Numbered from the stretch's first letter, positions 44,601 through 52,286 are shown. The stretch: DNA of 64,000 bases from Mangrovibrevibacter kandeliae (GCF_024519155.1 NZ_JANIFJ010000001.1:372001-436000), one strand, 5' to 3'. Made by a program: numbers and translations. The notes: generated by a model from the sequence alone, not told the origin.

Positions 44601-44810
44601 CCGGTCGACCGCCTCCGGCGAGGCGCCGTCGAGGTCGGTCGAGACGGTGATGACCGGCCGGTCGACATTGGGCAGCTCGCGGATCTCGACCGCGTTGAAT
44701 GCAGCAAGGCCGGCGACGACGATCAGGAGGTTGAGGACGATCGTCAGGACCGGACGACGGATGAAGAGGCTCGTGAAGGCGGTGACGCCGGACGACACGC
44801 CGCCGCTCAT
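41625..44810 (-). CDS. RND-family efflux transporter, inner-membrane pump
   Basis: The 1061-residue resistance-nodulation-division transporter starts at the ATG at 44810 (MSGGVSSG), which overlaps the stop of the adaptor gene (ATGA); longer in-frame starts lie inside that gene. The N-terminus SLFIRRPVLTIVLNLLIVVAG, the TM4 region with GLVVDDAIIVLENIVRR carrying the paired Asp residues for proton relay, and the repeat in the second half are all HAE1-like. It exports drugs or other hydrophobic compounds with the adaptor at 44807 and an outer-membrane channel not encoded here. Confidence 0.94.
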   Translation of the reverse strand: MSGGVSSGVTAFTSLFIRRPVLTIVLNLLIVVAGLAAFNAVEIRELPNVDRPVITVSTDLDGASPEAVDRQLTSPVESAVSRVSGIASISSRSSFGESRVTAEFSGSTDLNVAASDMRDAVGRIANQLPDEAESPRIVKADADAQAVMRLAVAAPSMPIEALTELVNDRIADRLAAVEGVADVQVYGDRERLIYVDVDPDRLATRGLTLADVAAALDNVALDVPAGSLTSPSQDLVVRADANVTTPEGFEAIALNDRTRLRDVASVRFGPDEAASQLRANGQTGIGLGIIRQAGSSTLDISDDVRAAVDELNASLPEGVTMRVTSDDAVFIRGSIHEVELTLGLAVLIVVAVIYVFLLNVRATLIPAVTMPVALIGVIAFVYLAGFSINILTLLALVLATGLVVDDAIIVLENIVRRRDLGAKPQAAAVLGTREMVFAVIATTATLAAVFVPISFMPGTAGGLFREFGFVLAMAVGISSFIALTLCPMMAAALLKEREAMRRPGIVERGLHRIGGALAGLYARLLRLCLAFPLLVVVGCGIFAFSAWIAFQSLPQELTPSEDRGVILLRISAPQSASLDYTSAQVRRVEDILLPYVDSGEAQSTFAIVGRGDANSAFMVMSLADWSQRERSQQEIAAEINGKLADVPGVRAFAIQPNSLGIRGGGQGLQWAIAGTNYDRLSDAAQKLKDAMQADGRWGRVELSYDTTQPQLSIVIDRTRASDLGIDIDGLATAMQALLDGRQIGTTYIDDESLPIRLVSTSDPVNDPGDLANIFLKTRDGRFVPMSTVATTQERAIAPSLSRENQSRAVSLSADLPEGYAIAQGWADLQSFARTVLPPGMRLVPLAEAATLNETSNGLAVTFGFAIIVILLVLAAQFESFVSAFIIIVTVPLGLACAVFALQIFGLSLNLYSQIGLVLLVGIMAKNGILVVEFANQLRDGGLGVREAVEQAAVLRLRPVMMTMIATIVGGYPLTISEGAGAEARQALGYVIVGGLGLSTLVTLFVTPVAYLALARFSKPQAEKHARLERELAEAERVGAALDGETATATPDRNDPPPLPAQ

Positions 44811-46159
44811 CGAGCGCCCGGCGCGGCAGCGGCATCGGAGGGGAGTTCGGCGGCCGCCGCGTCCGATCCGATCAGGCGGCCGAGGCTGCCGTCCTCGCGC
44901 GGGGTCTCGCGGCTGGCCTGCGGCACGCCCGTCGTCCCGGCGGGCGCGGGCGCTTCCGTCTTCGGCCGCGGCTCGATGCGCAGCTTCACGCCGGGTCGGA
45001 TCGCCTGCTGGCCCTCGACAACGACGGGATCGCCGAGCGCGAGGTCGTCCGCAGACACGAGCACGCGGTCGACATTGCGCTCGATGATCCGCACCGGCAC
45101 CTTGGCGCCCTCGTCGCCTGCGACCTTCCAGACGAACGGGCCAGCCCGTTCCCATTGCACCGAGAGTGGATCGACCGACAGATAGCGATCGCCCTCGAAG
45201 CCGAGATTGAGGCTGAACGACATGCCCGGGCGCAGCGTGTCGCTCGGGTTTTCGATCGAGGCCTCGACCTTCAGCGTTCGACTCGCCTCGTCGAGGCGGC
45301 TGTCGACGGCGGTGACCGTGCCGCGGTAGATCTCGCTCGGGTTGGCGACGCTGGTCGCCTCCACCGGATGGCCGATGTCGACCTCCGGCACGAAGCCTTC
45401 CGGCACGTAGAAGACCACCCGCAGGCTGGACCTGTCATCAATGGTGGCGATGGTGGTGTCGTTGCTGACGAGGTCGCCGGTGTCGACCGTGACGATGCCG
45501 ACCCGGCCGGCGATCGGCGCCGCGATGTTCCGCTTGGCGAGGGCCAGCTCGGCACCCCGCACGTCGAGCTTGGCGTTGTCGACCTCGCGCTGCACGTCCT
45601 CCAGCTCGACCGCCGCCACGGTGCGCGCGTTCTGAAGCCGGCGGTAGCGCTGCAGCTTGGCCTCGGCGGCTTCCACGGCGATCTTCGCCCGGTCGACCGC
45701 CAGCGCCTCGGTGTCGTTCTCGAGCGTCGCGAGCACGGTGCCCGCCTCGACCTCGTCGCCGGACTTGAAGCGAACCTCACGAACGATGCCGGTGGCCTCG
45801 GGATGCACCACGACCGACCGGACGGCCTCGCCCGTGCCGATCGCCTTGAGCCGGTTGCGCGTGACGGTCGCCACGACCGCGTCGACGACCACCAGCGGTG
45901 CAGCGCGTCCACCACGGCGAGCGGCACCTGCGACGGCCGCTGTCGATGACCGGGGACCGTTCGATGCAGGAGGAGTAGCCCTGTCCGCCGTGCCGCTGTC
46001 TTCACTCGCCGAGAGCCAGGCAACGCCCGCGCGCAGAGGATCCGGCAGATGCGAGGACGTCAGGAGGTATTGCCCCGGACGAGGATCGTATCTCATCCAG
46101 ACGGCACCCGCGACCGCCAAGACGACCACCGTCACCAGAAGCTGCTTGAAGACTGCCAT
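44807..46159 (-). CDS. RND efflux periplasmic adaptor (membrane fusion protein)
   Basis: The protein has 450 residues from the ATG at 46159; a GTG at 46165 would add two. An N-terminal membrane anchor (LLVTVVVLAVAGAVWM) is followed by a 60-residue linker, the lipoyl/barrel-sandwich half-motifs (VREVRFKSGDEVEAGTVLATLE and IAAPIAGRVGIVTVDTGDLV, in part), a helical hairpin between them and a beta-barrel domain. The C-terminal Pro/Ala-rich tail is low complexity. It is operonic with and upstream of the pump. Specificity cannot be read from sequence. Confidence 0.92.
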   Translation of the reverse strand: MAVFKQLLVTVVVLAVAGAVWMRYDPRPGQYLLTSSHLPDPLRAGVAWLSASEDSGTADRATPPASNGPRSSTAAVAGAARRGGRAAPLVVVDAVVATVTRNRLKAIGTGEAVRSVVVHPEATGIVREVRFKSGDEVEAGTVLATLENDTEALAVDRAKIAVEAAEAKLQRYRRLQNARTVAAVELEDVQREVDNAKLDVRGAELALAKRNIAAPIAGRVGIVTVDTGDLVSNDTTIATIDDRSSLRVVFYVPEGFVPEVDIGHPVEATSVANPSEIYRGTVTAVDSRLDEASRTLKVEASIENPSDTLRPGMSFSLNLGFEGDRYLSVDPLSVQWERAGPFVWKVAGDEGAKVPVRIIERNVDRVLVSADDLALGDPVVVEGQQAIRPGVKLRIEPRPKTEAPAPAGTTGVPQASRETPREDGSLGRLIGSDAAAAELPSDAAAAPGAR

Positions 46160-46275
46160 GTCCACCCGTTCTCATCGCAAGCGCAAGATGTACTCCGTCA
46201 GGCGGCTTTAATATGACCTCCGCGTCGACAATCGATCAGCGCCGTCGGTCTGCCCATATCGATGATCTGCCTCAA

Positions 46276-46305
46276 CGAAAAAGGGCCCGCCGATGGCGGG
46301 CCCTT
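46276..46305 (-). terminator. Rho-independent terminator of PRC-barrel gene
   Basis: An 11-bp perfect stem (46281-46291 with 46295-46305) with a 3-nt loop, followed on the minus strand by TTTTT. It lies 21 nt after the stop of the PRC-barrel gene and separates it from the RND adaptor gene. Confidence 0.92.
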
Positions 46306-46325
46306 CGATCACTCGGATACCGTTG

Positions 46326-47960
46326 TTACTGCGCGGTCTTCGGCTGCTCCGCACCCGGAGCCGACTGGATCCGCATGGTGTCGCGGTTCTGGGCGTAGGT
46401 ATCGCGGTTGTACTCCGGCGCGTTCTCCAGCTGATCCTGGGTGAACTGCGTGTAGAGATACAGCGAGCCGTTGCCGTCCTGCATGAAGCTGAGGTTGTCC
46501 ATGGCAAGCGCGACTGGCTTGGCGCCGATGCCGAGGAAGCCGCCGACGTCGACGATCACCGCGTCCACCTTGCCGTCAGTCGACAGCGCGAGGTCGCTGA
46601 TGCTGCCGATGTCTTCATCGTTCGGCCCATAGACGGTGGTGCCTGTCAGGTTTTCGGCCGTCAGCTGGTTCGGCTGAGCCTGAGTGAGGCCCTCCGGACG
46701 AGAGCTGCCCGTGGAGGCCGTGGTTGCCGAGGTGTCGGCCGCCGGCGCAGTTGCCATCGTGTTGTTGTTGGCCGCCATGTCGGTCGAAGCCGGAGCCGGG
46801 GTGGTCGCCGCGGTGTCGGTGGTCGCCGGAGCGGGCGCCATCGTGCTGGACGCGGTGTCGGCCGGAGCCATGGTCGACGTGTCCGCGGTGTTGGCGGCCA
46901 TGTTGGTGTCGTCGCCGTCGGCGTCGAACTCAGGCGCCTGCTTCAGCTGATCCGAGCTCGCCGAGATCGATGGATGCAGCTCGCCGCTCTGGTCCTTGTT
47001 GAAGGCCAGCTCCTTGAACGGCACCGCAACACTCTTCTCGCCGATGCCGAGGAAGCCGCCGACGCCGATCACGGCCGCATCGACAGTGCCGGACGAGGCG
47101 ACGACGAGGTCGCTGATGTCGCCGATGTTCTCGGCATCATCGCCCGGACCGGAGTAGACCGACGTGCCGATCAGGTCGTCGCTGAGATACTGGTTGACCG
47201 CGACGGTCGCCGGATAGCCGCCCTGCGCCATGTCTGCGCCGGCCTGGGCCGTCTGAGTCGCGTCGGTCGACGGCATGGTCGACGTATTCGCCGCGGTGCT
47301 CGTGTTGGCCGCGCTGCCGGCGGTGGCGTCAGCCGCGGGTGCCGCAGCCATGTCGGTGCCGGCCGAGCCGGTCGCATCGCCGGTCGCGGGCGCCATGCCG
47401 GTGCCGGTCGCGGCGGCCTGCTGCTGCTCGGGCTCCTGGAAGGCCGGGGCCTGGGCCAGCTGATCCTTGGAGGCCTTCAGGACCGCACGGGGCTCGTCCT
47501 GATCGTTCGGATCCTGCGACCAGGCGAGCTGGTCGGCCGGCACGGCGACCGTCTTGTCGTCGCCACCCAGGAAGTCGCCATTGGCGTCGATGATCGCCGC
47601 GACGATCTTGCCGTCGCCGTCGATCAGAAACTTGGTGAGCTCACCGACTTCGGCCGCATCCTGCTGGTCGCTGGCGTAGACGGTGCTGCCCTCGAGATCG
47701 GTCGCCAGGTACTGGCCCTGCGACAGCGACTGAAGGTAATCGCCCTGCATCGCAGAAGCCTGCTGATCACCCTGCGGCGCAGCCTGCTGGTTGCCGCTGC
47801 TGGGCGTCATCGCGCTGGAGTCGGCCGGAGCCATGTCGTTGGCAGTCCCGGCATCGGTCGCAGCAGGGGTCTGCGCAGCCGGCTGCGTGGTGTCCTGAGC
47901 CAGGGCGCCGCTGGCGATGAGGCTCGCGACGGCGGTGGTGGCAAGAAGCGTACGGATCAT
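46326..47960 (-). CDS. Exported protein with three PRC-barrel domains
   Basis: The 544-residue precursor has a Sec signal (LLATTAVASLIASGALAQ). Three PRC-barrel repeats are recognisable by G(S/T)(T/S)VY near their start and DG(D/K)-V(A/D)A-I(I/V)D...GGFLGIG or GGDDKTVAVP later, joined by long Ala/Thr/Met/Asp-rich linkers. AAGGAA lies 8 nt before the ATG. PRC-barrel proteins of this kind are common in alphaproteobacterial envelope-stress or general-stress regulons. Molecular function is not known. The linkers are repetitive and may be hard to assemble from short reads. Confidence 0.88.
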   Translation of the reverse strand: MIRTLLATTAVASLIASGALAQDTTQPAAQTPAATDAGTANDMAPADSSAMTPSSGNQQAAPQGDQQASAMQGDYLQSLSQGQYLATDLEGSTVYASDQQDAAEVGELTKFLIDGDGKIVAAIIDANGDFLGGDDKTVAVPADQLAWSQDPNDQDEPRAVLKASKDQLAQAPAFQEPEQQQAAATGTGMAPATGDATGSAGTDMAAAPAADATAGSAANTSTAANTSTMPSTDATQTAQAGADMAQGGYPATVAVNQYLSDDLIGTSVYSGPGDDAENIGDISDLVVASSGTVDAAVIGVGGFLGIGEKSVAVPFKELAFNKDQSGELHPSISASSDQLKQAPEFDADGDDTNMAANTADTSTMAPADTASSTMAPAPATTDTAATTPAPASTDMAANNNTMATAPAADTSATTASTGSSRPEGLTQAQPNQLTAENLTGTTVYGPNDEDIGSISDLALSTDGKVDAVIVDVGGFLGIGAKPVALAMDNLSFMQDGNGSLYLYTQFTQDQLENAPEYNRDTYAQNRDTMRIQSAPGAEQPKTAQ

Positions 47961-48121
47961 AGTGGGGTTCCTTGTCTATTGCGTTCAACAGACGCCGACC
48001 TGAACGCTCCGATGAACGGGCGGAGCATTCGACGGCTACACGGTGGGTAAAATTCGCGGCGGTCCGGAAGGTTCCGAGCCGGCGAACGATCGGCGCGCTC
48101 GAAGTCGCCCTGCAGCACTCC

Positions 48122-48283
48122 TCAGACGATGATCACGCCGAAGATGAAGAGCAGCAGCAGTCCGAGAAGTACGATGAAGATCAAGATCTTCGCGATGCCT
48201 GCCGACGCGCCGGCGACGCCACGGAAGCCGAGAAGGCTGGCGATCGCCGCGACGATCAGCAGAATGATGATCCATTTCAGCAC
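48122..48283 (-). CDS. DUF1328 small membrane protein
   Basis: The start is GTG at 48283 (product begins LKWIIILLIVAAIASLLGF), with AGGGAG about 10 nt upstream, giving 53 residues, the exact size of the DUF1328/YtjA family. An ATG further upstream would add 16 charged residues not typical of the family. Two hydrophobic helices flank GVAGASAGIAKI. An exact EcfG-type promoter lies 54 nt upstream, so expression under general stress is likely. Function of the family is unknown. Confidence 0.85.
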   Translation of the reverse strand: MLKWIIILLIVAAIASLLGFRGVAGASAGIAKILIFIVLLGLLLLFIFGVIIV

Positions 48284-48336
48284 TTTACGAGTTCTCCCTT
48301 GGCGTTCGTCGGAGCGAGGTTGCTTAGCCATCCACG

Positions 48337-48362
48337 AACGGACAAGGCGCGCCTCCAGTTCC
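48337..48362 (-). promoter_or_regulatory. EcfG-type promoter of DUF1328 gene
   Basis: On the minus strand GGAAC (48362-48358), 17 nt, CGTT (48340-48337). This is an exact match to the GGAAC-N16/17-CGTT consensus of the alphaproteobacterial general-stress sigma factor. The start codon is 53 nt further on. Confidence 0.75.
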
Positions 48363-48493
48363 CGGCCGGGCAGAGGATGGCCTCCCGACTTCGTGCCGCG
48401 TCAAAGGAGGGCGCGAAGTTCGCCGGTCGATGCCCTATATCCGGTGGAGCGGCCGCAGTTGCGGCTTCCTGCAGGCGGTGACTGGAGTTGGTG

Positions 48494-49459
48494 ATGAAGG
48501 TGGTGACGATCCTCAACCGTGACGGAGGAACGCTGCGCACCACCGATCTCGACTGGCTCCAGCAACTCATCAGGGACGAGTTCTCGCTGCACGGTCACAC
48601 GGTCGAGATCAAGGTCGTCGCCGGGGCCGAGCTGCCCCGAACACTGCGCGAGGTGGCCGATCGGGAGGATATCGATTGTCTTCTCGTGGGGGGCGGGGAC
48701 GGGACCGTGTCGTTTGCCGCAAGCTTGACGGCCGGGACGCCCATCGCGCTCGCGATCCTGCCGGCGGGAACCATGAACCTCTTTGCCCGGAGCCTGCAGA
48801 TCCCGATGGATCTTCGGCGGGCCGTCGCAGCGCTTGCAGGCGGTCGGCTGGCGAGGGTGGACCATGCAACCGCCAATGGTGCGCCCTTCGTTCATCAGCT
48901 GGCCGTTGGACTGCACGCTCGGATGGTGCGGTTCCGCGAGCGGTTTCACTACGGAACGCGGCTGGGCAAGATTTTGGCGACGACCCGCGCCGTCCTGCTC
49001 GCCATTCGTCGCCCGCCGAGCTTCGACGTCGAACTGGAGGTGGACGGGCAGGTGAGACGGCTGCGCACACCCGGCGTGGCGATCTCCAACAACGTGTATG
49101 GAGATGGGCACCTGCCGTTTGCCGACGATCCACAGGGCGGGGCGCTCGGCATCTATGTCTGCGAGAGCCATGACCCGCGGTCGATCGCCCGGCTCACCTT
49201 CGACATTGCGATGGGATCGTGGCGGCGCAACCCGTGCCTGACGGTCTACGAGAGCCGCGAGGTGACGCTCACCTACAACGGCAAGCGTCTGCACAAGCGC
49301 ATGATCAAGGACGGGGAGATCGAAAACCTCTACCGCGTGACCCGCATCCGGCTTGAAGCGGGAGCCCTTCGCGTCGTGGTGCCGGCGGACGCGACCTATC
49401 TCAACCGCGACCAAGCATCCGGCACATCTGCAACGGGGCGATTTGCCTCCGCGCGATAA
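48494..49459 (+). CDS. Diacylglycerol/lipid kinase family protein
   Basis: The protein has 321 residues. The ATG at 48494 is preferred over TTG 48488 and GTG 48491 because GGAG (48484-48487) is then 6 nt upstream. The catalytic DAGK domain has the nucleotide-binding GGGDGT (residues 66-71) and LPAGTMNLFAR. It is related to YegS and sphingosine-kinase-like enzymes that phosphorylate lipid alcohols with ATP. The lipid substrate is unknown. It is divergent from the DUF1328 gene, and no stress promoter was found in front of it. Confidence 0.88.
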   Translation: MKVVTILNRDGGTLRTTDLDWLQQLIRDEFSLHGHTVEIKVVAGAELPRTLREVADREDIDCLLVGGGDGTVSFAASLTAGTPIALAILPAGTMNLFARSLQIPMDLRRAVAALAGGRLARVDHATANGAPFVHQLAVGLHARMVRFRERFHYGTRLGKILATTRAVLLAIRRPPSFDVELEVDGQVRRLRTPGVAISNNVYGDGHLPFADDPQGGALGIYVCESHDPRSIARLTFDIAMGSWRRNPCLTVYESREVTLTYNGKRLHKRMIKDGEIENLYRVTRIRLEAGALRVVVPADATYLNRDQASGTSATGRFASAR

Positions 49460-49504
49460 CGCAGCGGGCACGCCTGCTGCGGATGCCGCATCGACCGCAG
49501 AACC

Positions 49505-49816
49505 TTACCGGTTCGGAGTAGGCAGGAGTGCCTCTGCGTCCGCTTCGGCTTCGGCCTCAGCGCCGGCGGCGCCGGAGTAGTCATGGCCACCCTCGGCCAG
49601 GAGTGCGAATGCACGCTCGAGCTGCAGCTGCAGCGGCGCGTACTGCACATCGTCTCCTGCCGCTTCGCCGAGGCGGTCGGCGATCGCCTGCAGCCGAGCG
49701 TGCCGCTCCAGCGGGGGCAGGAGCGGATCGTCGACGATCGCCTCGATCTCCGCCGCAGTCGCCGCGTCCAGATGCGGTTCGCGCCTTCCGGCGGGGTCGC
49801 TGTCATCGATCGTCAT
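49505..49816 (-). CDS. Hypothetical acidic protein
   Basis: The 103-residue protein starts at the ATG at 49816, with AGGAG 8 nt upstream. The N-terminal two thirds look helical (ATAAEIEAIVDDPLLPPLERHARLQAI, in part), and the C-terminus has an EAEAEADAEA acidic run. No domain is recognised. It lies 59 nt downstream of a small membrane gene on the same strand and may share its transcript. Confidence 0.6.
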   Translation of the reverse strand: MTIDDSDPAGRREPHLDAATAAEIEAIVDDPLLPPLERHARLQAIADRLGEAAGDDVQYAPLQLQLERAFALLAEGGHDYSGAAGAEAEAEADAEALLPTPNR

Positions 49817-49875
49817 CAACCATGCTCCTGTCGACGGAAAGACGCGCCCGAGCGGGCGGGCGGGGGCGGGACCGA

Positions 49876-50163
49876 TCAGTTAGCCGTCGCGGGCGCAGCG
49901 CCCGGCTCGGCATTCGACTGGTCGGGCGTCACCGTCGTCTGCCCGTTCTCCGCAGGAGTCGAAGGTTGCGGCGATACCGTCTCGACGTCGCTTCCGGTCG
50001 TCGGCGAGGGAATCGTATCGTCCGGCAACGCGTAATTGTAGTACAGGATCAGGCCGAGGAAGACGATGGCAGCGATGACCATCGCCGCAATGAGGACGCG
50101 CAACACCGGGGTGCCGCGCTCGCCTTGGCGGGCCTCGTCTTCGTTGAGGTGGGGAGGCGTCAT
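49876..50163 (-). CDS. Small single-pass membrane hypothetical
   Basis: The protein has 95 residues from the ATG at 50163, with GGAG 6 nt upstream. A charged N-terminus (NEDEARQGERG) precedes one membrane helix (VLRVLIAAMVIAAIVFLGLI) and a Pro/Thr/Ser/Glu-rich tail likely in the periplasm. No family is recognised. It is in the cluster of small envelope genes between the lipid kinase and ecfG. Confidence 0.65.
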   Translation of the reverse strand: MTPPHLNEDEARQGERGTPVLRVLIAAMVIAAIVFLGLILYYNYALPDDTIPSPTTGSDVETVSPQPSTPAENGQTTVTPDQSNAEPGAAPATAN

Positions 50164-50221
50164 ATGAAACTCCATGCCAGTGTCGATGAACGCACCGGCT
50201 GTCCGTTCGATCCAGCGATGC

Positions 50222-50671
50222 TCAGTCTTCGTCCGGATCGCGGCGCAGCATCGACATCACCGAGTACAGCGCGAAGCCTCCGACGGCAGCGGCCGGTACG
50301 AGGATCATGCCCTTCCGGCCTCCCATGCTCCGCAGGATCTGCGGCGCGTTGGACAAGGCCGCGACGCCGGCAACGGACGCGATGTCGCGCTGCAGGCGGT
50401 CATCCGCACGCCGCTTCGCCGGGCGTCTTGCCAGAACGAGCAGAATGTAGGTGAACAGTATGATGACGAGACAGCCGCCTGCGAAGGCGAGCGCCGTATA
50501 GAGGCCGCCCAGATAGCTCGCGATGAAGATGAACAGCGCCGCAAGCAGGTACCCGAGCATCAGCAGGGCGAAGATCGCCATGACGGCGTAGAGGAACGCC
50601 ACGCGCTTGAGCCGAGCGAGGAAGACCCCGATCTCGCCCGTCAGCACCTTTGTGAGAATGACCGATATCAT
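50222..50671 (-). CDS. Holin-superfamily-like (YqjE-type) membrane protein
   Basis: The protein has 149 residues with two adjacent membrane segments (FLYAVMAIFALLMLGYLLAALF and ALAFAGGCLVIILFTYILLV, in part) and a third weaker one near the C-terminus (LVPAAAVGGFALYSVM). The N-terminal amphipathic helix and the tandem hairpin resemble the 'phage holin family'/YqjE proteins that are often next to YqjD-like genes, as here (26 nt gap). This is not evidence of a prophage. A membrane or osmotic stress role is inferred. Confidence 0.6.
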   Translation of the reverse strand: MISVILTKVLTGEIGVFLARLKRVAFLYAVMAIFALLMLGYLLAALFIFIASYLGGLYTALAFAGGCLVIILFTYILLVLARRPAKRRADDRLQRDIASVAGVAALSNAPQILRSMGGRKGMILVPAAAVGGFALYSVMSMLRRDPDED

Positions 50672-50697
50672 CGTGCCTCCGCCTGCCTCGCCGGGCG

Positions 50698-51054
50698 TCA
50701 GCGACGGAACAGGCGGGCGTAGAGATAGCCCGATGCCGCCGCGATCAGGACGCTCTTGATCGGCTCGGCACGGATCCGCTCGCTCAGCTGGGCCTCGAGT
50801 TCGGAAGCAGCGTCCTGCGCCTGGCGGACGTAGCGCTCGCCGCGCTCGCGCACTTCATCCCGGAGGGCGTAGGCCTGACTGCGGGCATCTTCGGCCCGCT
50901 CCGACGCCAGCGCCTTCAGCGCGTCGGCGACGCCAGCGACGTCCTCGCGCAGCCGCGAGACCTGCTGCTCCAGATCAGAACCGGCGACCTCAGCGTCGGC
51001 CTGGGTCTTGCGCAGCTTCGCTTCGACATCGTTCTGAGGAAGATCGGACGGCAT
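50698..51054 (-). CDS. ElaB/YqjD-like (DUF883) membrane-anchored protein
   Basis: The protein has 118 residues from the ATG at 51054. A long amphipathic/coiled-coil helix (SDLEQQVSRLREDVAGVADAL, in part) leads to a C-terminal hydrophobic anchor with the family pattern IKSVLIAAASGYLYARLFRR. E. coli YqjD and ElaB bind ribosomes at the membrane in stationary phase. The same role here is inferred from architecture. It pairs with the YqjE-like gene as in many proteobacteria. Confidence 0.75.
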   Translation of the reverse strand: MPSDLPQNDVEAKLRKTQADAEVAGSDLEQQVSRLREDVAGVADALKALASERAEDARSQAYALRDEVRERGERYVRQAQDAASELEAQLSERIRAEPIKSVLIAAASGYLYARLFRR

Positions 51055-51227
51055 GATGTAATCCTGCACTGGAGGAAGGGTCCGGGGCTCGGCACGCAAG
51101 TCGCTCGGACGGTTCGGCAGGGAAATAGCCGGGAACAGATACGGTTCCAGCGGATGCCGAAAAATAGCCGACTACGCAACCACTGCCTGATTACACGACA
51201 CGCCAGTGAGCGTGCCGTGGGGAGAGT

Positions 51228-51779
51228 TTATGCAGCGGGCGCGACGCCGATGATCTGCGAGGAGATCGAGTCCGGGCCATACTCGCCGTCGCCCTGGATG
51301 CCGAGGAGGTCGGCGATGCGGGTTCTGGCGCGCGACACGCGGCTCTTGATCGTACCGACTGCGCACTGGCAGATCTCCGCAGCCTCCTCGTAGGAGAAGC
51401 CGGAGGCACCGATCAGGATCAAGGCCTCGCGCTGATCGTCCGGCAGCTGGTCCAGTGCCTTGCGGAAATCCTGCAGGTCGAGGTGGCCTTGCTGCTCGGG
51501 ATGGCCGGCCATCTGCATGGCATGGATGCCATCGACATCCTGCACCTCGCGGCCCTTCTTGCGCATCTGCGTGTAGAACTCGTTGCGCAGGATCGTGAAC
51601 AGCCACGCCTTCAGGTTGGTGCCCGGCTGGAAGGTGTGCTGCTTGTCCCACGCCTTCACCAGGGTCTCCTGGACCAGATCGTCGGCCCGATCGAACGAGC
51701 CGGCGAGCGACGCCGCAAAGGCACGCAGGTTCGGGATAATGGAGATCAGTTCGCGCCGGAACTCGAGGTCCTGGGTCAT
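51228..51779 (-). CDS. ecfG: General stress ECF sigma factor EcfG
   Basis: The 183-residue sigma factor has region 2 (DRADDLVQETLVKAWDK) and region 4 (LPDDQREALILIGASGFSYEEAA, in part, and GTIKSRVSRAR). EcfG directs transcription from GGAAC-N16/17-CGTT promoters and is held by NepR until phosphorylated PhyR binds NepR. The nepR-ecfG order with a 5-nt gap and the divergent phyR are diagnostic. The C-terminal extension after region 4 is short and Gly/Ser-rich. Confidence 0.94.
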   Translation of the reverse strand: MTQDLEFRRELISIIPNLRAFAASLAGSFDRADDLVQETLVKAWDKQHTFQPGTNLKAWLFTILRNEFYTQMRKKGREVQDVDGIHAMQMAGHPEQQGHLDLQDFRKALDQLPDDQREALILIGASGFSYEEAAEICQCAVGTIKSRVSRARTRIADLLGIQGDGEYGPDSISSQIIGVAPAA

Positions 51780-51784
51780 GGCGC

Positions 51785-52000
51785 TTACCCGCGATCGCTC
51801 GACGAGCCACTCTCGGCCTGGTCGAGAGCGTCGAGGAGGAGGAGAAACCGATCGGGAACCGGCTCGCTCGCGACGTCGTCGTAGTATGCCTTGAGACGCC
51901 GGCCGATCACGGAGTTCGGGCCCAGTTCCTGGGGCTGTCGCGACTGATGGTCTGCAACGGTACTCTGCAAGGTCTCATCCTCGGTTTTACGTTCGCTCAT
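51785..52000 (-). CDS. nepR: Anti-sigma factor NepR
   Basis: The 71-residue protein starts at the ATG at 52000 (MSERKTED), with GAGGG upstream. The conserved NepR core is IGRRLKAYYDDVASEPVPDRF followed by LLLLDALDQAE (quoted piecewise), the two helices that clamp EcfG and are captured by the PhyR sigma-like domain. It is transcribed with ecfG, divergent from phyR. Confidence 0.93.
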   Translation of the reverse strand: MSERKTEDETLQSTVADHQSRQPQELGPNSVIGRRLKAYYDDVASEPVPDRFLLLLDALDQAESGSSSDRG

Positions 52001-52165
52001 TCGCCCTCTCACGCAGGCCTGCGCCACACCTTGCCAACCCCGCGGCGGAGGCCCGCCTCCATCGCGTCCGTTGCCTCTAGATGTACATATGGGGCGCGGC
52101 AGCAAGCCTTGGCATCGCGTACGCTACGAAATGCCGAACCGCGACCGTGGGACGCAAGGTATTGA

Positions 52166-52191
52166 AACAGCCTGCTCCCCCTTCTGGTTCC
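52166..52191 (-). promoter_or_regulatory. EcfG-type promoter of nepR-ecfG
   Basis: On the minus strand GGAAC (52191-52187), 17 nt, TGTT (52169-52166). It implies positive autoregulation of the stress sigma factor. The predicted leader to the nepR ATG is about 160 nt. Confidence 0.65.
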
Positions 52192-52198
52192 AGCCGCA

Positions 52199-52223
52199 GG
52201 AACTAAATAAGCCGTAGTGCGTT
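52199..52223 (+). promoter_or_regulatory. EcfG-type promoter of phyR
   Basis: GGAAC (52199-52203), 16 nt, CGTT (52220-52223), an exact consensus match 63 nt before the phyR ATG. Its -35 element stands 7 nt from the -35 of the divergent nepR promoter. Confidence 0.78.
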
Positions 52224-52286
52224 TGGAGCCCAATGCGGCTCCCGACTGCCGCAGCCTTTGGTAAGGTCGACACGAGGGGAGTTTTC

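Noticed and set aside
40197-45185. 1662-codon open frame on the plus strand opposite the ABC-F, RND and adaptor genes
   Set aside because: It mirrors three well-supported minus-strand genes, has Arg/His/Asp-rich composition typical of antisense reading of GC-rich codons, and shows no domain. A matching out-of-frame 1546-codon minus-strand frame exists for the same reason.
48050-48075. Possible EcfG promoter for the PRC-barrel gene
   Set aside because: GGAAC on the minus strand at 48075-48071 is followed at 16-17 nt by AATT/ATTT, not CGTT.
50222-50671. Holin-like protein as a sign of a prophage
   Set aside because: No phage structural, lysis or integrase genes nearby; the gene pairs with a YqjD-like gene as in ordinary chromosomal stress loci.
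51124-51148. Possible EcfG promoter for the YqjD-like gene
   Set aside because: GGAAC is present on the minus strand, but the -10 position reads TATT rather than CGTT/GTT. Not counted as a promoter.
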